Shown in pieces: positions 8,082-17,187 of a DNA stretch of 64,000 nt. The first letter of the stretch is position 1; each line of letters opens with the position of its first letter. The stretch comes from DAIQNV01 sp036788215 (GTDB lineage Bacteria > Planctomycetota > Phycisphaerae > Phycisphaerales > UBA1924). A program made the translations under genes and the position numbers. The notes beneath the pieces are model-generated. The model did no database searches. It was not told the DNA's origin and saw nothing but the letters and a program-made list of their open reading frames with translations. The DNA lies in NCBI GenBank assembly GCA_036788215.1, contig DAIQNV010000006.1, forward strand, positions 1-64,000, written 5' to 3'.

Positions 8082-8975
8082 GTGGGGTCCCCGGGCTCTG
8101 GTTCCCCGCGCGGGGTTCGTCTGCGGTTCCTGGGTACGGGGACGAGCGCGGGGGTGCCGGCGATCGGCGGGGTGGCGGGGTGGACGGAGGCGGGCCCGTT
8201 CGGATCGGCGGATCCGAGGGATCGGCGGACCCGGACGAGCGCGGTGCTGGAGTTCATCGACGGGACGGGCCAGGAGCGGGTGATCCTGATCGACGCGGGG
8301 CCGGACCTGCGTTCGCAGGCGCTCGCGGCGGGGCTGCGCCGGGTGGACGCGATCCTGCTGACGCACGGGCACGTGGACCACACCTTCGGGCTGGACGAGG
8401 TGCGCCGTTTCAACGTGCTGATGGACGCCCCGATCGACCTGTACGCGGACGCGAAGACGATGGCGTTCACGCGCCGGGTGTACGAGCATGTCTTCGAGGC
8501 GCACCGGAACTTTCAGAGGTCGTTCGTGGCGACGCTGATCCCCCGGGAGATCGAGCCCCTGAGGTCGTTTGACCTCTTCGGGCTGCGGGTGACGGGGGTG
8601 CCCTTCCTGCACGGGAAGCTGCCGGTGCTGGGGTATCGGTTCGAGGTGCGGGGTGGTGGGGGCGGTGAGGAGGGCGGCGGTGGGGGCGGGGGCGGGGGTG
8701 GGGTGCTGCCCCTGGTGTACGCGACGGATGTGAGCGCGGTGCCCCCGGAGAGCTGGGCCTGGCTGCGGGGGCTGCGTGTGCTGGTGCTCGATGCCCTGCG
8801 TCATCGCCGGCACCCAACACACCTGACGATCGACGAGGCGGTGGTGGTGGCGGAAGGGGTGGGTGCTGATCGGACCTTCTTCGTGCACATGAGCCAGGAG
8901 GTGAGCCACGCGGGGGTCGAAAGGGACCTTCCGGCGGGGGTGCGGTTGGCGTATGACGGGCTGGTCGTCCGCTGA
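8082..8975 (+). CDS. MBL-fold metallo-hydrolase (PhnP-like phosphodiesterase family)
   Basis: A 297-residue metallo-beta-lactamase-fold enzyme. It opens with LRFLGTGTSAGVPAIG and carries the metal-binding THGHVDHTFGLDEVR near residue 90, preceded by ILIDAGPDLRSQAL. The order resembles PhnP-type phosphoribosyl cyclic-phosphate phosphodiesterases and related phosphodiesterases. The substrate cannot be read from the sequence. A run of about 20 residues made almost entirely of glycine and glutamate interrupts the protein near residue 195. The GTG start lies four bases after ptsH, so translation is probably coupled. Confidence 0.82.
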   Translation: MGSPGSGSPRGVRLRFLGTGTSAGVPAIGGVAGWTEAGPFGSADPRDRRTRTSAVLEFIDGTGQERVILIDAGPDLRSQALAAGLRRVDAILLTHGHVDHTFGLDEVRRFNVLMDAPIDLYADAKTMAFTRRVYEHVFEAHRNFQRSFVATLIPREIEPLRSFDLFGLRVTGVPFLHGKLPVLGYRFEVRGGGGGEEGGGGGGGGGGVLPLVYATDVSAVPPESWAWLRGLRVLVLDALRHRRHPTHLTIDEAVVVAEGVGADRTFFVHMSQEVSHAGVERDLPAGVRLAYDGLVVR

Positions 8976-9133
8976 TCGGTGCGAAGTCATCTGTGGTCGC
9001 GCGGGAATGGTGGCGTGGGCGTCGATGGTTTCGCACTGTCAGCCGATCGGGCCTCCGGAGGGCTCGGGCACCCTTGGACGCCTGGTGAGCCCCGCGTGGA
9101 GCGGGGTGCCGGGCCCTCAGGCAGGAGCGAGCC

Positions 9134-9316
9134 ATGGCGCACAGCTTTGACCGGACGGATCTGGATGGTTCCGCGGACGCGCTCCCCGAGGTGCGTTGGG
9201 AGGACCAGCCCGGCCGGACGGCGCTGACCTTCCCCTTCCCCCTGATGCGGAGTTCGGAGGAGGAGGAGTGGGACCGGGAGCGGGGCGAGGAGGGCGTGCT
9301 CGCCCAGTCGGCCTGA
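9134..9316 (+). CDS. Small acidic hypothetical protein
   Basis: A 60-residue reading frame with an AGGAGCGA ribosome binding site six to eight bases before its ATG. The product is acidic, with a run of glutamates (SSEEEEWDRERGEE) and no membrane helix or recognisable domain. Support is the ribosome binding site, the consistent GC-rich third positions and the plausible spacing between the MBL-fold gene and atpG. It could still be spurious. Confidence 0.4.
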   Translation: MAHSFDRTDLDGSADALPEVRWEDQPGRTALTFPFPLMRSSEEEEWDRERGEEGVLAQSA

Positions 9317-9419
9317 TCGATCGGATTCTGGGTGGGCTGGGCCGGGGGGCGGGGCCATCGCCTGGGCGGGGGATCGGGAGAGCGGCCCGGCGGTCTGGCC
9401 CGGGGGCGGGTGGGTGACC

Positions 9420-9425
9420 TATGCT
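9420..9425 (+). promoter_or_regulatory. Candidate -10 box for near-leaderless atpG
   Basis: TATGCT ends nine bases before the atpG ATG at 9435, and no Shine-Dalgarno sequence is present between them. Confidence 0.35.
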
Positions 9426-9434
9426 CCGGGCCCT

Positions 9435-10349
9435 ATGGGCAAGTCACGCGAGATCAAGGGTCGTATCAAGGCGGTCGGCAACATCCGGCGCATCACGCGC
9501 ACGATGCAAATGATCGCCACGAGCAAGTTCTCCAGGGCCCAGTCGGCCGCGGTGTCGAGCAAGCCCTACACCGAGGGCCTGTTCGACCTGGTGGCGAAGC
9601 TGGCCGACGCGGGCGAGGGGCTTGATCACCCCTTGCTGTCGGGCGGTGGGGGTGGTGGGGGTGGTGGGGACGCGGGCTCGCCCGAGCTCACGCTGATCCT
9701 GACCTCGAACCGAGGCCTGTGCGGTCCCTACAACGGGAACGTGCTGAAGACCGCGTTGTCGCACATCCGCTCGAACGAGCGTGCCAAGGCGGGCGAGATC
9801 GAGCTGGTGGGCAAGAAGGGCCTGACGGTTCTGAAGTTCGCGGGCGTCGAGGTCTCGCGTTTCCACGAGCAGTTCGGCGATGCCCCGAGCTACGCGCCGG
9901 TGGAGGCGCTGGCCCGGGAGTACATCGAGGCGTACAGCGCAGGGCGCGTGTCGGCGGTGCGGGTGGTGTACATGAAGTACTACTCCGCGGGCCGGCAGGC
10001 GCCGACGGTGATGCAGCTGCTCCCGTTCAGCGCCGGCGAGATCGCGCAGGCGAGCGGGGACGAGGCGACGACGCGGTCCGGCTATCGCGAGACGGCGCCG
10101 GAGTTCACGCCGGACCCGGCGGCGCTGCTGGACGAGTTGCTCCCCGCTGCGGTGAAGGCGGTCCTGTTCCAAGCGTTCAACGACGCGGTGGTGTCCGAGC
10201 ACGTGGCACGCATGGTGGCGATGAAGGCGGCGACGGACAACGCTCAGAAGATGGGCAAGGCGCTCAAGCGGAAGTACAACCGCGCCCGCCAGGCCCAGAT
10301 CACGACGGAGCTGAACGAGATCGTCTCGGGCGCCGCGGCGCTGGGCTGA
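9435..10349 (+). CDS. atpG: F1F0 ATP synthase gamma subunit
   Basis: A 304-residue central-stalk subunit of F1. It couples rotation in the membrane sector to catalysis in the alpha/beta hexamer. The N-terminal helix KSREIKGRIKAVGNIRRITR and the C-terminal helix (ARMVAMKAATDNAQKMGKAL) are diagnostic and together form the rotating coiled coil. A nine-glycine run (about residues 73-81) is inserted just before the strand LTLILTSNRGLCGPYN. The start at 9435 matches the family; a frame 21 bases longer does not. The usual neighbours atpA, atpD and atpC are absent; atpA is 11 kb away on the other strand. Confidence 0.96.
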   Translation: MGKSREIKGRIKAVGNIRRITRTMQMIATSKFSRAQSAAVSSKPYTEGLFDLVAKLADAGEGLDHPLLSGGGGGGGGGDAGSPELTLILTSNRGLCGPYNGNVLKTALSHIRSNERAKAGEIELVGKKGLTVLKFAGVEVSRFHEQFGDAPSYAPVEALAREYIEAYSAGRVSAVRVVYMKYYSAGRQAPTVMQLLPFSAGEIAQASGDEATTRSGYRETAPEFTPDPAALLDELLPAAVKAVLFQAFNDAVVSEHVARMVAMKAATDNAQKMGKALKRKYNRARQAQITTELNEIVSGAAALG

Positions 10350-10617
10350 TCGGTCGGGTTCCGGATGCTCACGGAGTCATTTCGCGGTTCCCCGTTGGTG
10401 CGGGGGAACTGTGGTGCGCCCCCTGCGGGCGGTGGGTGTCAAGTCGGGAAACCGTGGGTGTTTGCGGGGTTTGAGTCGTGGCGGTGCGCGACGCGCCCGG
10501 CGGCTTTGGGCGGGGAAGAATGAACCCGGACTCACCGCCCCTTGGTCCCTTGTCGATGGGCAGTGGGTTGCGACGCCTCGCCTCGGGTTCGCCCGCGGCT
10601 ATCCAGGGGAGATGCCC

Positions 10618-12030
10618 ATGACGACCGCGCCCTCGACCACGCCCGCGTCCTCGCCTTTCGATCCGACTTCCGGGAACTGGCATTGGGAGCCCCAGCCGGC
10701 GGCGCAGAAGTTGATCGACGAGTTGCTGCTGGAGTTTTCGAGTCGCTGCCCGGACGCGGTGCGTCTGGCGGAACGGATGCGGAACGAGACGGGCACGCGG
10801 TTCAAGGACTGGGTGGGGGTGATCCTGGCTCCGGACACGCCGGCGATCCGGGCACGCCTCGAGGAGACGGGGTTCGAGCCGATCACGACGGAGTTCAGCG
10901 ACGCGGACATCCAGTTCGCGTTCGAGTGCCGCAAGGGACTCTTCCCGCCGATCCTGCTGACCGAGTCGGACCGGATGAGCGTGGGCGTGAAGGTGGAGAG
11001 CGTCGCGGACTTCTTCCAGGCGCAGCAGATCCCGGGGATCGAGCGGACAGAGGGCGAGCCCCTGTGCCGGGCGCGGTGGGCGAAGGTGGCGGACGGTGAC
11101 CGGGCGGCGCTGTGGGTGATGGAGCGTCACGGGTACCGGGCGTTCGGTCTGACGGACGACCTGCCGGACACGCGGATCGCGGCGCAGCACTTCCTCGAGC
11201 GTTTCCGGGCCAGGCCCCGGCGGTTCGACGATCAGGCGGAGGGGTTCAACGACCTGCACCGGATGCTGGACGCGGCTGTCGAGGAGATCGGTCGCGACTG
11301 GGCGTGCGACCTGTTCTTCAAGGCGGAGCGGGACTACTGGATGAACCGGAACACCGCGGGTCGTGTGCAGTACGCTCGCCAGCAGCGTCTGGGGCTCGGG
11401 TGGGCGAACCACGACCACCACACCTATCGCAACGGGCGCGAGCACTACACCCAGGTGATCTCGATCTTCGAGAAGCTGGGGTTCTATTGCCGCGAGCGGT
11501 TCTACGCGGGTGGCGAGGCGGGGTGGGGTGCGCAGGTGCTGGAGCACCCGGTGACGGGCGTGACGATCTTCGCGGACGTGGACATGACCGCGGAGGAAGT
11601 GCAGGGCGACTTCGCGCACGAGGGGTTCAGCCCGAAGGCGGACGTGGGGACGATCGGGCTGTGGTGCGCCCTGCACGGGGAGAGCCTGTTCGAGGCGGGG
11701 ATGCACCACCTGGAGTGCCAGTTCGACCACGCGGCGCTGGTGGAGCAGCTCGAGGCGGAGTCGGGGATCAAGACGATGGACCCGTTCACGACGTTCCCCT
11801 TCCTGCGCCAGGCGTTCACCGAGGGTGAGCGGTGGATCGTGGGCGAGGAGCGCCTGTCGGTCGCGGTCTCGAACGGGTGGATCACGGGCGAGCAGGCGGA
11901 GGCGTTCCGGACGACGGGCGCCCTCGGGAGCCACCTGGAGAACCTGGAGCGGAACGACGGGTTCAAGGGGTTCAACCAGACGGGCGTGAGCGACATCATC
12001 GGGCGGACCGATGCCCGCAAGCACACCTGA
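10618..12030 (+). CDS. Conserved protein of unknown function with a His-rich central motif
   Basis: A 470-residue soluble protein. The N-terminal half holds WHWEPQPAAQKLIDELL and a segment ending in FFQAQQIPGI. The centre has a striking GLGWANHDHHTYRNGREHY, followed by a predicted helix, FYAGGEAGWGAQVLEHP, and then TGVTIFADVDM. The spacing of the His cluster, a beta strand with Glu and an acidic strand could form a metal site of the vicinal-oxygen-chelate type, but this is speculation. ATG at 10618 is preferred over ATG at 10612 because AGGGGAG is then correctly spaced. A long open frame on the other strand is a codon-bias shadow. Confidence 0.7.
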   Translation: MTTAPSTTPASSPFDPTSGNWHWEPQPAAQKLIDELLLEFSSRCPDAVRLAERMRNETGTRFKDWVGVILAPDTPAIRARLEETGFEPITTEFSDADIQFAFECRKGLFPPILLTESDRMSVGVKVESVADFFQAQQIPGIERTEGEPLCRARWAKVADGDRAALWVMERHGYRAFGLTDDLPDTRIAAQHFLERFRARPRRFDDQAEGFNDLHRMLDAAVEEIGRDWACDLFFKAERDYWMNRNTAGRVQYARQQRLGLGWANHDHHTYRNGREHYTQVISIFEKLGFYCRERFYAGGEAGWGAQVLEHPVTGVTIFADVDMTAEEVQGDFAHEGFSPKADVGTIGLWCALHGESLFEAGMHHLECQFDHAALVEQLEAESGIKTMDPFTTFPFLRQAFTEGERWIVGEERLSVAVSNGWITGEQAEAFRTTGALGSHLENLERNDGFKGFNQTGVSDIIGRTDARKHT

Positions 12031-12142
12031 TCGGGTCGATCCGGTCCCGGTCCGGGCCCGTACCCTGTCGGGGTCCGTCGCGGCGCGTGGGCGTGTGCGG
12101 CGGTGGTGTCAACGCCTGTCGGAAGTCATCGGAGGTCATCGC

Positions 12143-13324
12143 ATGCCCCGCGCTGCATTCGCGCCCGCACGGAACGGTGTTGGTCTGGCTCTCGTCGCGT
12201 CGTGCCTGTTCGGGGCGAGCGGGCTCGCCCAGCCGGTTGAGCAGCCCGTCGCCCAGCCGGTCGCTCAGCCGGAGGCGGTCGATCCGCAGGTGGAGGTGGT
12301 GGCGCCGACGGCCCAGGAGGTGACCTTCGCGAGCCTCGAGGACGGGGTGACGCTGGCGGGGACGCTCCTGATCCCCTCGGGCGAGGGGCCCTTCCCGGCG
12401 GTGGTCTTCGTGAGCGGGTCGGGCCCGCAGGACCGGGACTCGGTGGTGTACGGGCAGCCGATCTTTCGGAACCTGGCCCAGGCGCTGACCGCGATGGGGT
12501 TCGTCACGCTGCGGTTCGACGACCGGGGCGTGGGGCAGTCGACGGGCGACCACGCTTCGGCGACGACGAGCGACTTCACCGAGGACGCGGAGGGGGCGCT
12601 GCGATTCTTGGCGGAGCACCCGATGGTGGAGGAGGGGGGCGTCGCGCTCGTCGGGCACTCCGAGGGGGGGATCGTGGGCATGCGCCTGGCGGCGGCGGGG
12701 AAGGTGCCCGGGGCCTTGGTCCTGATGGCGACGCCGGCGGCTCTCGGGGCCGACCTGCTCGCGGACCAGCAGCGCCAGTTGCTCATCGCTGCGGGCACGG
12801 ACCCGGAGGTGGCGGAGGGGGTGGTGATCAAGCAGCGGGCGCTGATCGATCTCGTGAAGTCACGGGCGGAGGAAGACGTGATCCGCGCCGCGGCGGAGGA
12901 GCTGGTGACGGCGCAGTACGCGAGCCAGTTCGATCGCCCCCCGACGGCGGACATCCTGGCGCGGGCGATCCCGCAGGCGATGCAGCAGGCGACGAGCCCC
13001 TGGGTGCGGGAGTTCGCGTCGTTCGACACCCGCCCGACGATCGAGAAGATCACGGTGGCGACGCTGGCGCTGTATGGCGGGGTGGACCTGCAGGTGTCCG
13101 ACGACCTGAGCGCGACCGCGATGGCGGACGGGCTGAAGCGCGTCGGTCATCCCGCGTCGCGGGTGGTGGTCTTCCCGACCAAGAACCACCTGTTCCAGAA
13201 CGCGTCGACGGGGCTGATCGGCGAGTACGCCCGGGCGGGGATGGCGCCGGCACCCGAGGTGATCGAGGCGATCGCGCAGTGGCTCGAGTCGGGGATGATC
13301 CCGCCGGACAAGCGGAGGCGGTGA
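12143..13324 (+). CDS. Secreted alpha/beta hydrolase
   Basis: A 393-residue alpha/beta hydrolase with an export signal. The first 30 residues are a basic start, a hydrophobic core (VGLALVASCLFGASGLA) and a Gln/Pro-rich linker with repeated QPV. The fold begins with LASLEDGV-type and FPAVVFVSGSGPQDRD strands. The nucleophile elbow is GHSEGG, with Ser as nucleophile, after LRFDDRGVGQSTG. The acid and His are probably in LALYGGVDLQV and FPTKNHLF. Such enzymes act as esterases or peptidases; the substrate is unknown. ATG at 12143 follows GGAGG by five bases. Confidence 0.82.
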   Translation: MPRAAFAPARNGVGLALVASCLFGASGLAQPVEQPVAQPVAQPEAVDPQVEVVAPTAQEVTFASLEDGVTLAGTLLIPSGEGPFPAVVFVSGSGPQDRDSVVYGQPIFRNLAQALTAMGFVTLRFDDRGVGQSTGDHASATTSDFTEDAEGALRFLAEHPMVEEGGVALVGHSEGGIVGMRLAAAGKVPGALVLMATPAALGADLLADQQRQLLIAAGTDPEVAEGVVIKQRALIDLVKSRAEEDVIRAAAEELVTAQYASQFDRPPTADILARAIPQAMQQATSPWVREFASFDTRPTIEKITVATLALYGGVDLQVSDDLSATAMADGLKRVGHPASRVVVFPTKNHLFQNASTGLIGEYARAGMAPAPEVIEAIAQWLESGMIPPDKRRR

Positions 13325-13349
13325 CCCGCAGAAGGAGACTCCTGGAAAG

Positions 13350-13380
13350 CCCGGGCGCGGCCGCTGGGTCCGCGCCCGGG
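13350..13380. terminator. Bidirectional hairpin between convergent genes
   Basis: CCCGGGCGCGG at 13350-13360 and CCGCGCCCGGG at 13370-13380 form an 11-bp stem with a nine-base loop. It has no T tract, but lies midway between the convergent hydrolase and phosphatase-like genes. Confidence 0.65.
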
Positions 13381-13396
13381 GTGTGCTAGGGGATGA

Positions 13397-15364
13397 TTAC
13401 GGGCAGCCGGCGCTGAAGGCGGCGAGGAACGCCGCTACATCGGAGAAGCTGAACACGCCGATCGGACTGGCCAGGTCGGCCGCCGGATCCTGGGCGTCGT
13501 AGGCATCGAGGAACGTAGCAACATCGGCGAAGGTCAGCACGCCGTAGGGCGTGGCCAGATCGGCGGCGCTGCAGGCGGGAACGGGCCGGAGGTTGTCCGC
13601 GGGGCCTTCCAGCGTGACCCGGTTCTGGTACGGACGCAGCTCGTACCCGGTCACCGTGAAGTCGACATCGCCGGCGTTGAGCGGGAAGTTATGCAGATAT
13701 CGGAACGCGATGCGGAAGCGGTCATCGCCCCGGGGCTCCACGTCCACCTCGAGGAATCCGTAGTGCTTCCCGCCGCTGACGAGTTGGTTGCCGTTCCACA
13801 GCTCCGCCTCGTTCTGATCCGCGGCCCACACATGGAACGGGTTGGCGACCCACGCCTGGCCATCGGTGTTCAACGGGTTGGCCCGCCAGTTGACGATGTT
13901 GTTGTTGACGAAGCCCGCGGCGTCCTCGACCCCGCGCAGGCCGTCGCCGGCGGCGCCCACATCCCACAGGTGGACGCCATAGCCGTCGCCGTCGGTGTCG
14001 AAGAAGCTCATCTCGGAGACCTCGCTGTGCCCGGCGAACACGCCCGCCACGCGGTACTGCTCCATCATCGGGGCGTAGATCCGCATGGCCTCGCCCGACT
14101 GGTTGCTGGTCACGCTGCTGCCGTGGATGCCGCGGCTGAAAGGCGTGTGGTGGAACTGCACGAAGATGATCTGCCCCGCATCGCGTGCGGCGGCCATCTC
14201 GGCCATCGCCCAGTCCCACTGCTCGGTGCCCTGATTGAAGTCCGGGATGTCGCCCGGCGCGTAGGGCGTGCTGAACCACGCACGGTTCGTGTCCAAGTTC
14301 TGCGGGAAGTTCACGCTGATCCCCTGCCCGACCGGCGGGGCCACGCGGCTGTTGGCCTCGTCCGTCGCCTTGACCGAGCACAGCGTGATGATGGTCACCG
14401 GGCCGTAGTCCTGCCGGTGGTACAGATCCTGGAACGCGGCGTTGCCGTTGGACGGGTACGAGAGATAGGCCGAGAACTGCTGGCGGGCGTAGGAGATCAG
14501 CTCGTTGGTCAGCGGCCCGCCGCTGCCGGTCTCGCCCGCGCCGACGCCGGCGAAGATGCAGTTGTTGCCGATGGCCGCCACCAGCGGACGCCCCGACAGC
14601 AGGTCGTCGTACTGCCCCGCGTTGTGACGCCAGAACTCGTCCCAGCGGCGCTGCTGCTCGTTGCCGGTGCCCTCCACGATGTCGCCTGGCATGATGATCA
14701 GGTCGGGATTGCGCCCCTTGATCTGACGGATGTTCTCCTGATACCCGACGGTTTCGGACAGGAAGTACTGATCCCGCCCCCGCCCGGAGCCGTCGGGCCG
14801 TCCCGTGCTGCCCAGCGCCTGAGGCGTCGTGCGGGCCCACTCGCGGAACCGCGTCCGACCGCGCACGAGCGTCTCGCTGTCGGACAGCACCGCGAACCGC
14901 ATGGTGCGATCCGTCTGCCGATCCGGCGCGGTGCGGAAGGTATTGGCATAGGTGCTCACACCTTGCGCCGCCTCGTAGGCGTACAGGCTGTCGGTCCGCA
15001 GACCGGTCAGCACGATGCGATGTCGGTAGTTGCGGGCGGGGTTTCCGTCGGCATCGAAGATCGCCGTTGTCGCGAAGGGGAACTCACCCTGTGCGTTCAA
15101 CTCCGCGGCCACCTGATAATCCAGCACCTCGACCAGCTCGGGCTGGCTGGCGAACACCGCGGGCTGGTCAAGCCCGGGACCGGTCACGGTCAGCGTGCCC
15201 GGCATCGGGTCACTGCTGAACCACGTGATGGTGATGCCGTCCTCGGTCGGCGTCAATTGATACGGCAGCACGCGGAATTCGGCGCTCGCCGCCTGGGCGG
15301 GGACGGCAAGGCCGAGGGCAAGGAACATTGCCAGCGGCGAAAGGGCTCTGGTGAAACGAGTCAT
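13397..15364 (-). CDS. Secreted metallophosphoesterase-like protein with GC-type dockerin-like tail
   Basis: A 655-residue exported protein. It has a signal peptide (about 1-25), an N-terminal fibronectin-like domain like that of purple acid phosphatases (about 30-145), a calcineurin-like phosphoesterase domain (about 155-430), a beta-rich region, and the C-terminal tail. The expected metal motifs are altered. The first is LSDSE where DxH is usual, then PGDIVEG is kept, then IGNNC where GNH is usual, then QFHH, and AGHSE where GHxH is usual. Catalysis is therefore uncertain. The tail has two repeats of the form ADLxxPxGxLTFADVxxFL and ends in GCP. It is the last of five same-strand genes with this tail. 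Confidence 0.85.
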   Translation of the reverse strand: MTRFTRALSPLAMFLALGLAVPAQAASAEFRVLPYQLTPTEDGITITWFSSDPMPGTLTVTGPGLDQPAVFASQPELVEVLDYQVAAELNAQGEFPFATTAIFDADGNPARNYRHRIVLTGLRTDSLYAYEAAQGVSTYANTFRTAPDRQTDRTMRFAVLSDSETLVRGRTRFREWARTTPQALGSTGRPDGSGRGRDQYFLSETVGYQENIRQIKGRNPDLIIMPGDIVEGTGNEQQRRWDEFWRHNAGQYDDLLSGRPLVAAIGNNCIFAGVGAGETGSGGPLTNELISYARQQFSAYLSYPSNGNAAFQDLYHRQDYGPVTIITLCSVKATDEANSRVAPPVGQGISVNFPQNLDTNRAWFSTPYAPGDIPDFNQGTEQWDWAMAEMAAARDAGQIIFVQFHHTPFSRGIHGSSVTSNQSGEAMRIYAPMMEQYRVAGVFAGHSEVSEMSFFDTDGDGYGVHLWDVGAAGDGLRGVEDAAGFVNNNIVNWRANPLNTDGQAWVANPFHVWAADQNEAELWNGNQLVSGGKHYGFLEVDVEPRGDDRFRIAFRYLHNFPLNAGDVDFTVTGYELRPYQNRVTLEGPADNLRPVPACSAADLATPYGVLTFADVATFLDAYDAQDPAADLASPIGVFSFSDVAAFLAAFSAGCP

Positions 15365-15666
15365 GCTCTGGCTCCGGGTTCGTGTCGGTACAGGCCACGG
15401 TCACAATGACCACGGTCCGAGAATGCTACAGAGCACCGTCAGCGTGCGGATCAAGGACGCGACAAGATCCCGCTGGGATTTGGTCAAAACTATGATTAAG
15501 AACTTGCGAGCAACTTCAGACGGCTGCACGCGGATCACTGAGGAGCGAGTCATCCCGAATAGCCGGCGCGCGGCGAGGCCTCGGCCTTGACCGCGTCTAC
15601 CAAATAGAAAGGTCCGCGACCGAGGCCGCGGGCCGTGATGGACTTCATGCGTCGATGTTCAACGCG
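15365..15666. other. Spacer between two tailed genes
   Basis: 302 bases with no gene. It holds the terminator of the upstream beta-helix gene (15602-15634) and the leader of the phosphatase-like gene. No confident promoter was found; TTGATC near 15450 on the minus strand is the best -35-like hexamer. Confidence 0.4.
15602..15634 (-). terminator. Rho-independent terminator of the beta-helix gene
   Basis: On the minus strand, GGCCCGCGGC, loop CTCG and GTCGCGGACC form a 10-bp stem with one G-U pair, followed by TTTCTATTT. It lies 33 bases after the stop codon. Its design matches the terminator at 17334-17365. Confidence 0.8.
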
Positions 15667-17187
15667 TTAGGGGCAGCCGGCGTTGAACGCGGCGAGGAAG
15701 GCTGTGATATCGGCGAAGGTGAACTGACCCGCGGGCGATGCGAGGTCGGCGACAGGGTCCTGGCTTGCGAACGCCGCGAGAAACGCGGAGATGTCGGCGA
15801 AGGTGAGTTGGCCGAAGGGCGGGGCGAGGTCGGCGGGGCTGCAGGGCCCGGCGGGCTGGAACTCGTAGGCGCCGATGTCGATGACCGGCCCGGTGCCCGG
15901 TCCGCTGCCCGGCCCCGTGTCGGGGGTTGCGGGGTCGTCCGTGCGGCGGGGGAGGCCCGCGAGGTCGAGGGTGAAGGCCGGGGCGAGCAGGGCGTTGTCA
16001 CCCGCGTCGATGGCGGGGGAGGCCGGCGCGAGGCGCAGGTCGTCGTCCGCTGTACCGGCGAGGCCGTCGGGCCCGTCGGGGTCGACGAGCCCGGCGCCGT
16101 TGGCGCTCGATGCGCTGAGGTTCGAGGCGGTGATCGCGCCGCCCGGGGCGACGAGCGTCTGCGGCACCGCGCCGGCGAGGATGGAGTTGTGGACGGTGAG
16201 CCCGCCGGCGTCGCCGGACCAGGCGCCCGCTGCCAGGGCCTCCGCGGTGTTGTTCCACAGGGTGGAGTTGATGAACTTGACCGTCGCGCCGTCCGTGCCC
16301 GCCGCGGCCCCGCCGAACCCGTTGAGCCCGTTCGAGCGGCGGGCGTGGTTGCCGCTGAAGGCGGAGTTGGTCACGGTGACGGACGCGGTCACGGGCGGCG
16401 ACGTGAGGTCCGCGTCGCGGATGAAGATGGCCCCGCCGAGCGTCGCGGTGTTGCCCAGGAAGCGGCAGCGATCGATCGTGACGAGGGCGTCGTCGGCCGA
16501 TATCGCGGCGCCGAAGTCCGAGGTGTTGTTGATGAACTCAGAGTCGCTGATCTCGACGATCGCGGCCGGGGCGTTGAAGAAGACGATCGCGGAGATCGCG
16601 GCGCCGAAGGCCGAGGGAGTAACGGGACCGGGCCCGGCGGTGTTGCTGACAAAGGCGGAGCCCTCGACCACCAGGCGCCCACCGGCGACGATGATCGCGC
16701 CCGTTGTGCCGTCGCTCGCGGAGGTGTTGTTCGCGAAGCGACAGTCGATGACCGTGATGTCGGAGCGTGTGCCGAGCACGGCGCTCGCGACGAATGAGGC
16801 GGAGGACGTGTTCCGAAAGAAGACGCACCGCTCGAGCCGCAGATCGCTCTGCGAGGCTCGGATGGCGTTGACGCAGTCGGTCATCGTGAGATCGGCGAAA
16901 ACGAGGCCGCTGCGGGCGGTGAGGAAGATCGGGCTCTGGGCCCCGTTGCCGCGCAGCACAACATCGGCGGCATCGCCCGTCGCGCCGCGGAGGGTGACGC
17001 CGTCGCTCGGGAAGGTGAGCCCGGTGCCGATGTTGTACTGCCCGGCTGCCAGCACGATCTCATCACCCGCGATGGCAGAGGCCAGCGCCGCTTGGATCGT
17101 CGGCGCATCGCCCGGGACATGAATGGTTCCCGCCGAAGCAACCAGCGTCGCGCTCGCCGCCGCACCTGCACTGAGCATCTTCCGCAT
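15667..17187 (-). CDS. Secreted right-handed beta-helix protein with GC-type dockerin-like tail
   Basis: A 506-residue exported protein. After the signal peptide (about 1-19) comes VPGDAPTIQAALASAIAGDEI, the usual opening of a parallel beta-helix. Many short turns follow with Asn and strand repeats (for example VIDCRFANNTS, ISDSEFINNTS, VTNSAFSGNHA) to about residue 360. The segment SPAIDAGDNALL and VIDIGAYEFQP is the end domain usual in such proteins. The last 58 residues are the two-repeat tail ending in GCP. These folds often bind or cleave polysaccharide, but no catalytic residues can be named. ATG at 17187 follows GAGGAGGG. Confidence 0.85.
   Translation of the reverse strand: MRKMLSAGAAASATLVASAGTIHVPGDAPTIQAALASAIAGDEIVLAAGQYNIGTGLTFPSDGVTLRGATGDAADVVLRGNGAQSPIFLTARSGLVFADLTMTDCVNAIRASQSDLRLERCVFFRNTSSASFVASAVLGTRSDITVIDCRFANNTSASDGTTGAIIVAGGRLVVEGSAFVSNTAGPGPVTPSAFGAAISAIVFFNAPAAIVEISDSEFINNTSDFGAAISADDALVTIDRCRFLGNTATLGGAIFIRDADLTSPPVTASVTVTNSAFSGNHARRSNGLNGFGGAAAGTDGATVKFINSTLWNNTAEALAAGAWSGDAGGLTVHNSILAGAVPQTLVAPGGAITASNLSASSANGAGLVDPDGPDGLAGTADDDLRLAPASPAIDAGDNALLAPAFTLDLAGLPRRTDDPATPDTGPGSGPGTGPVIDIGAYEFQPAGPCSPADLAPPFGQLTFADISAFLAAFASQDPVADLASPAGQFTFADITAFLAAFNAGCP

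Noticed and set aside
10369..12024. 551-codon open frame on the minus strand
   Set aside because: It is a shadow of the plus-strand gene, rich in Arg, Pro and Leu, with no ribosome binding site or domain.
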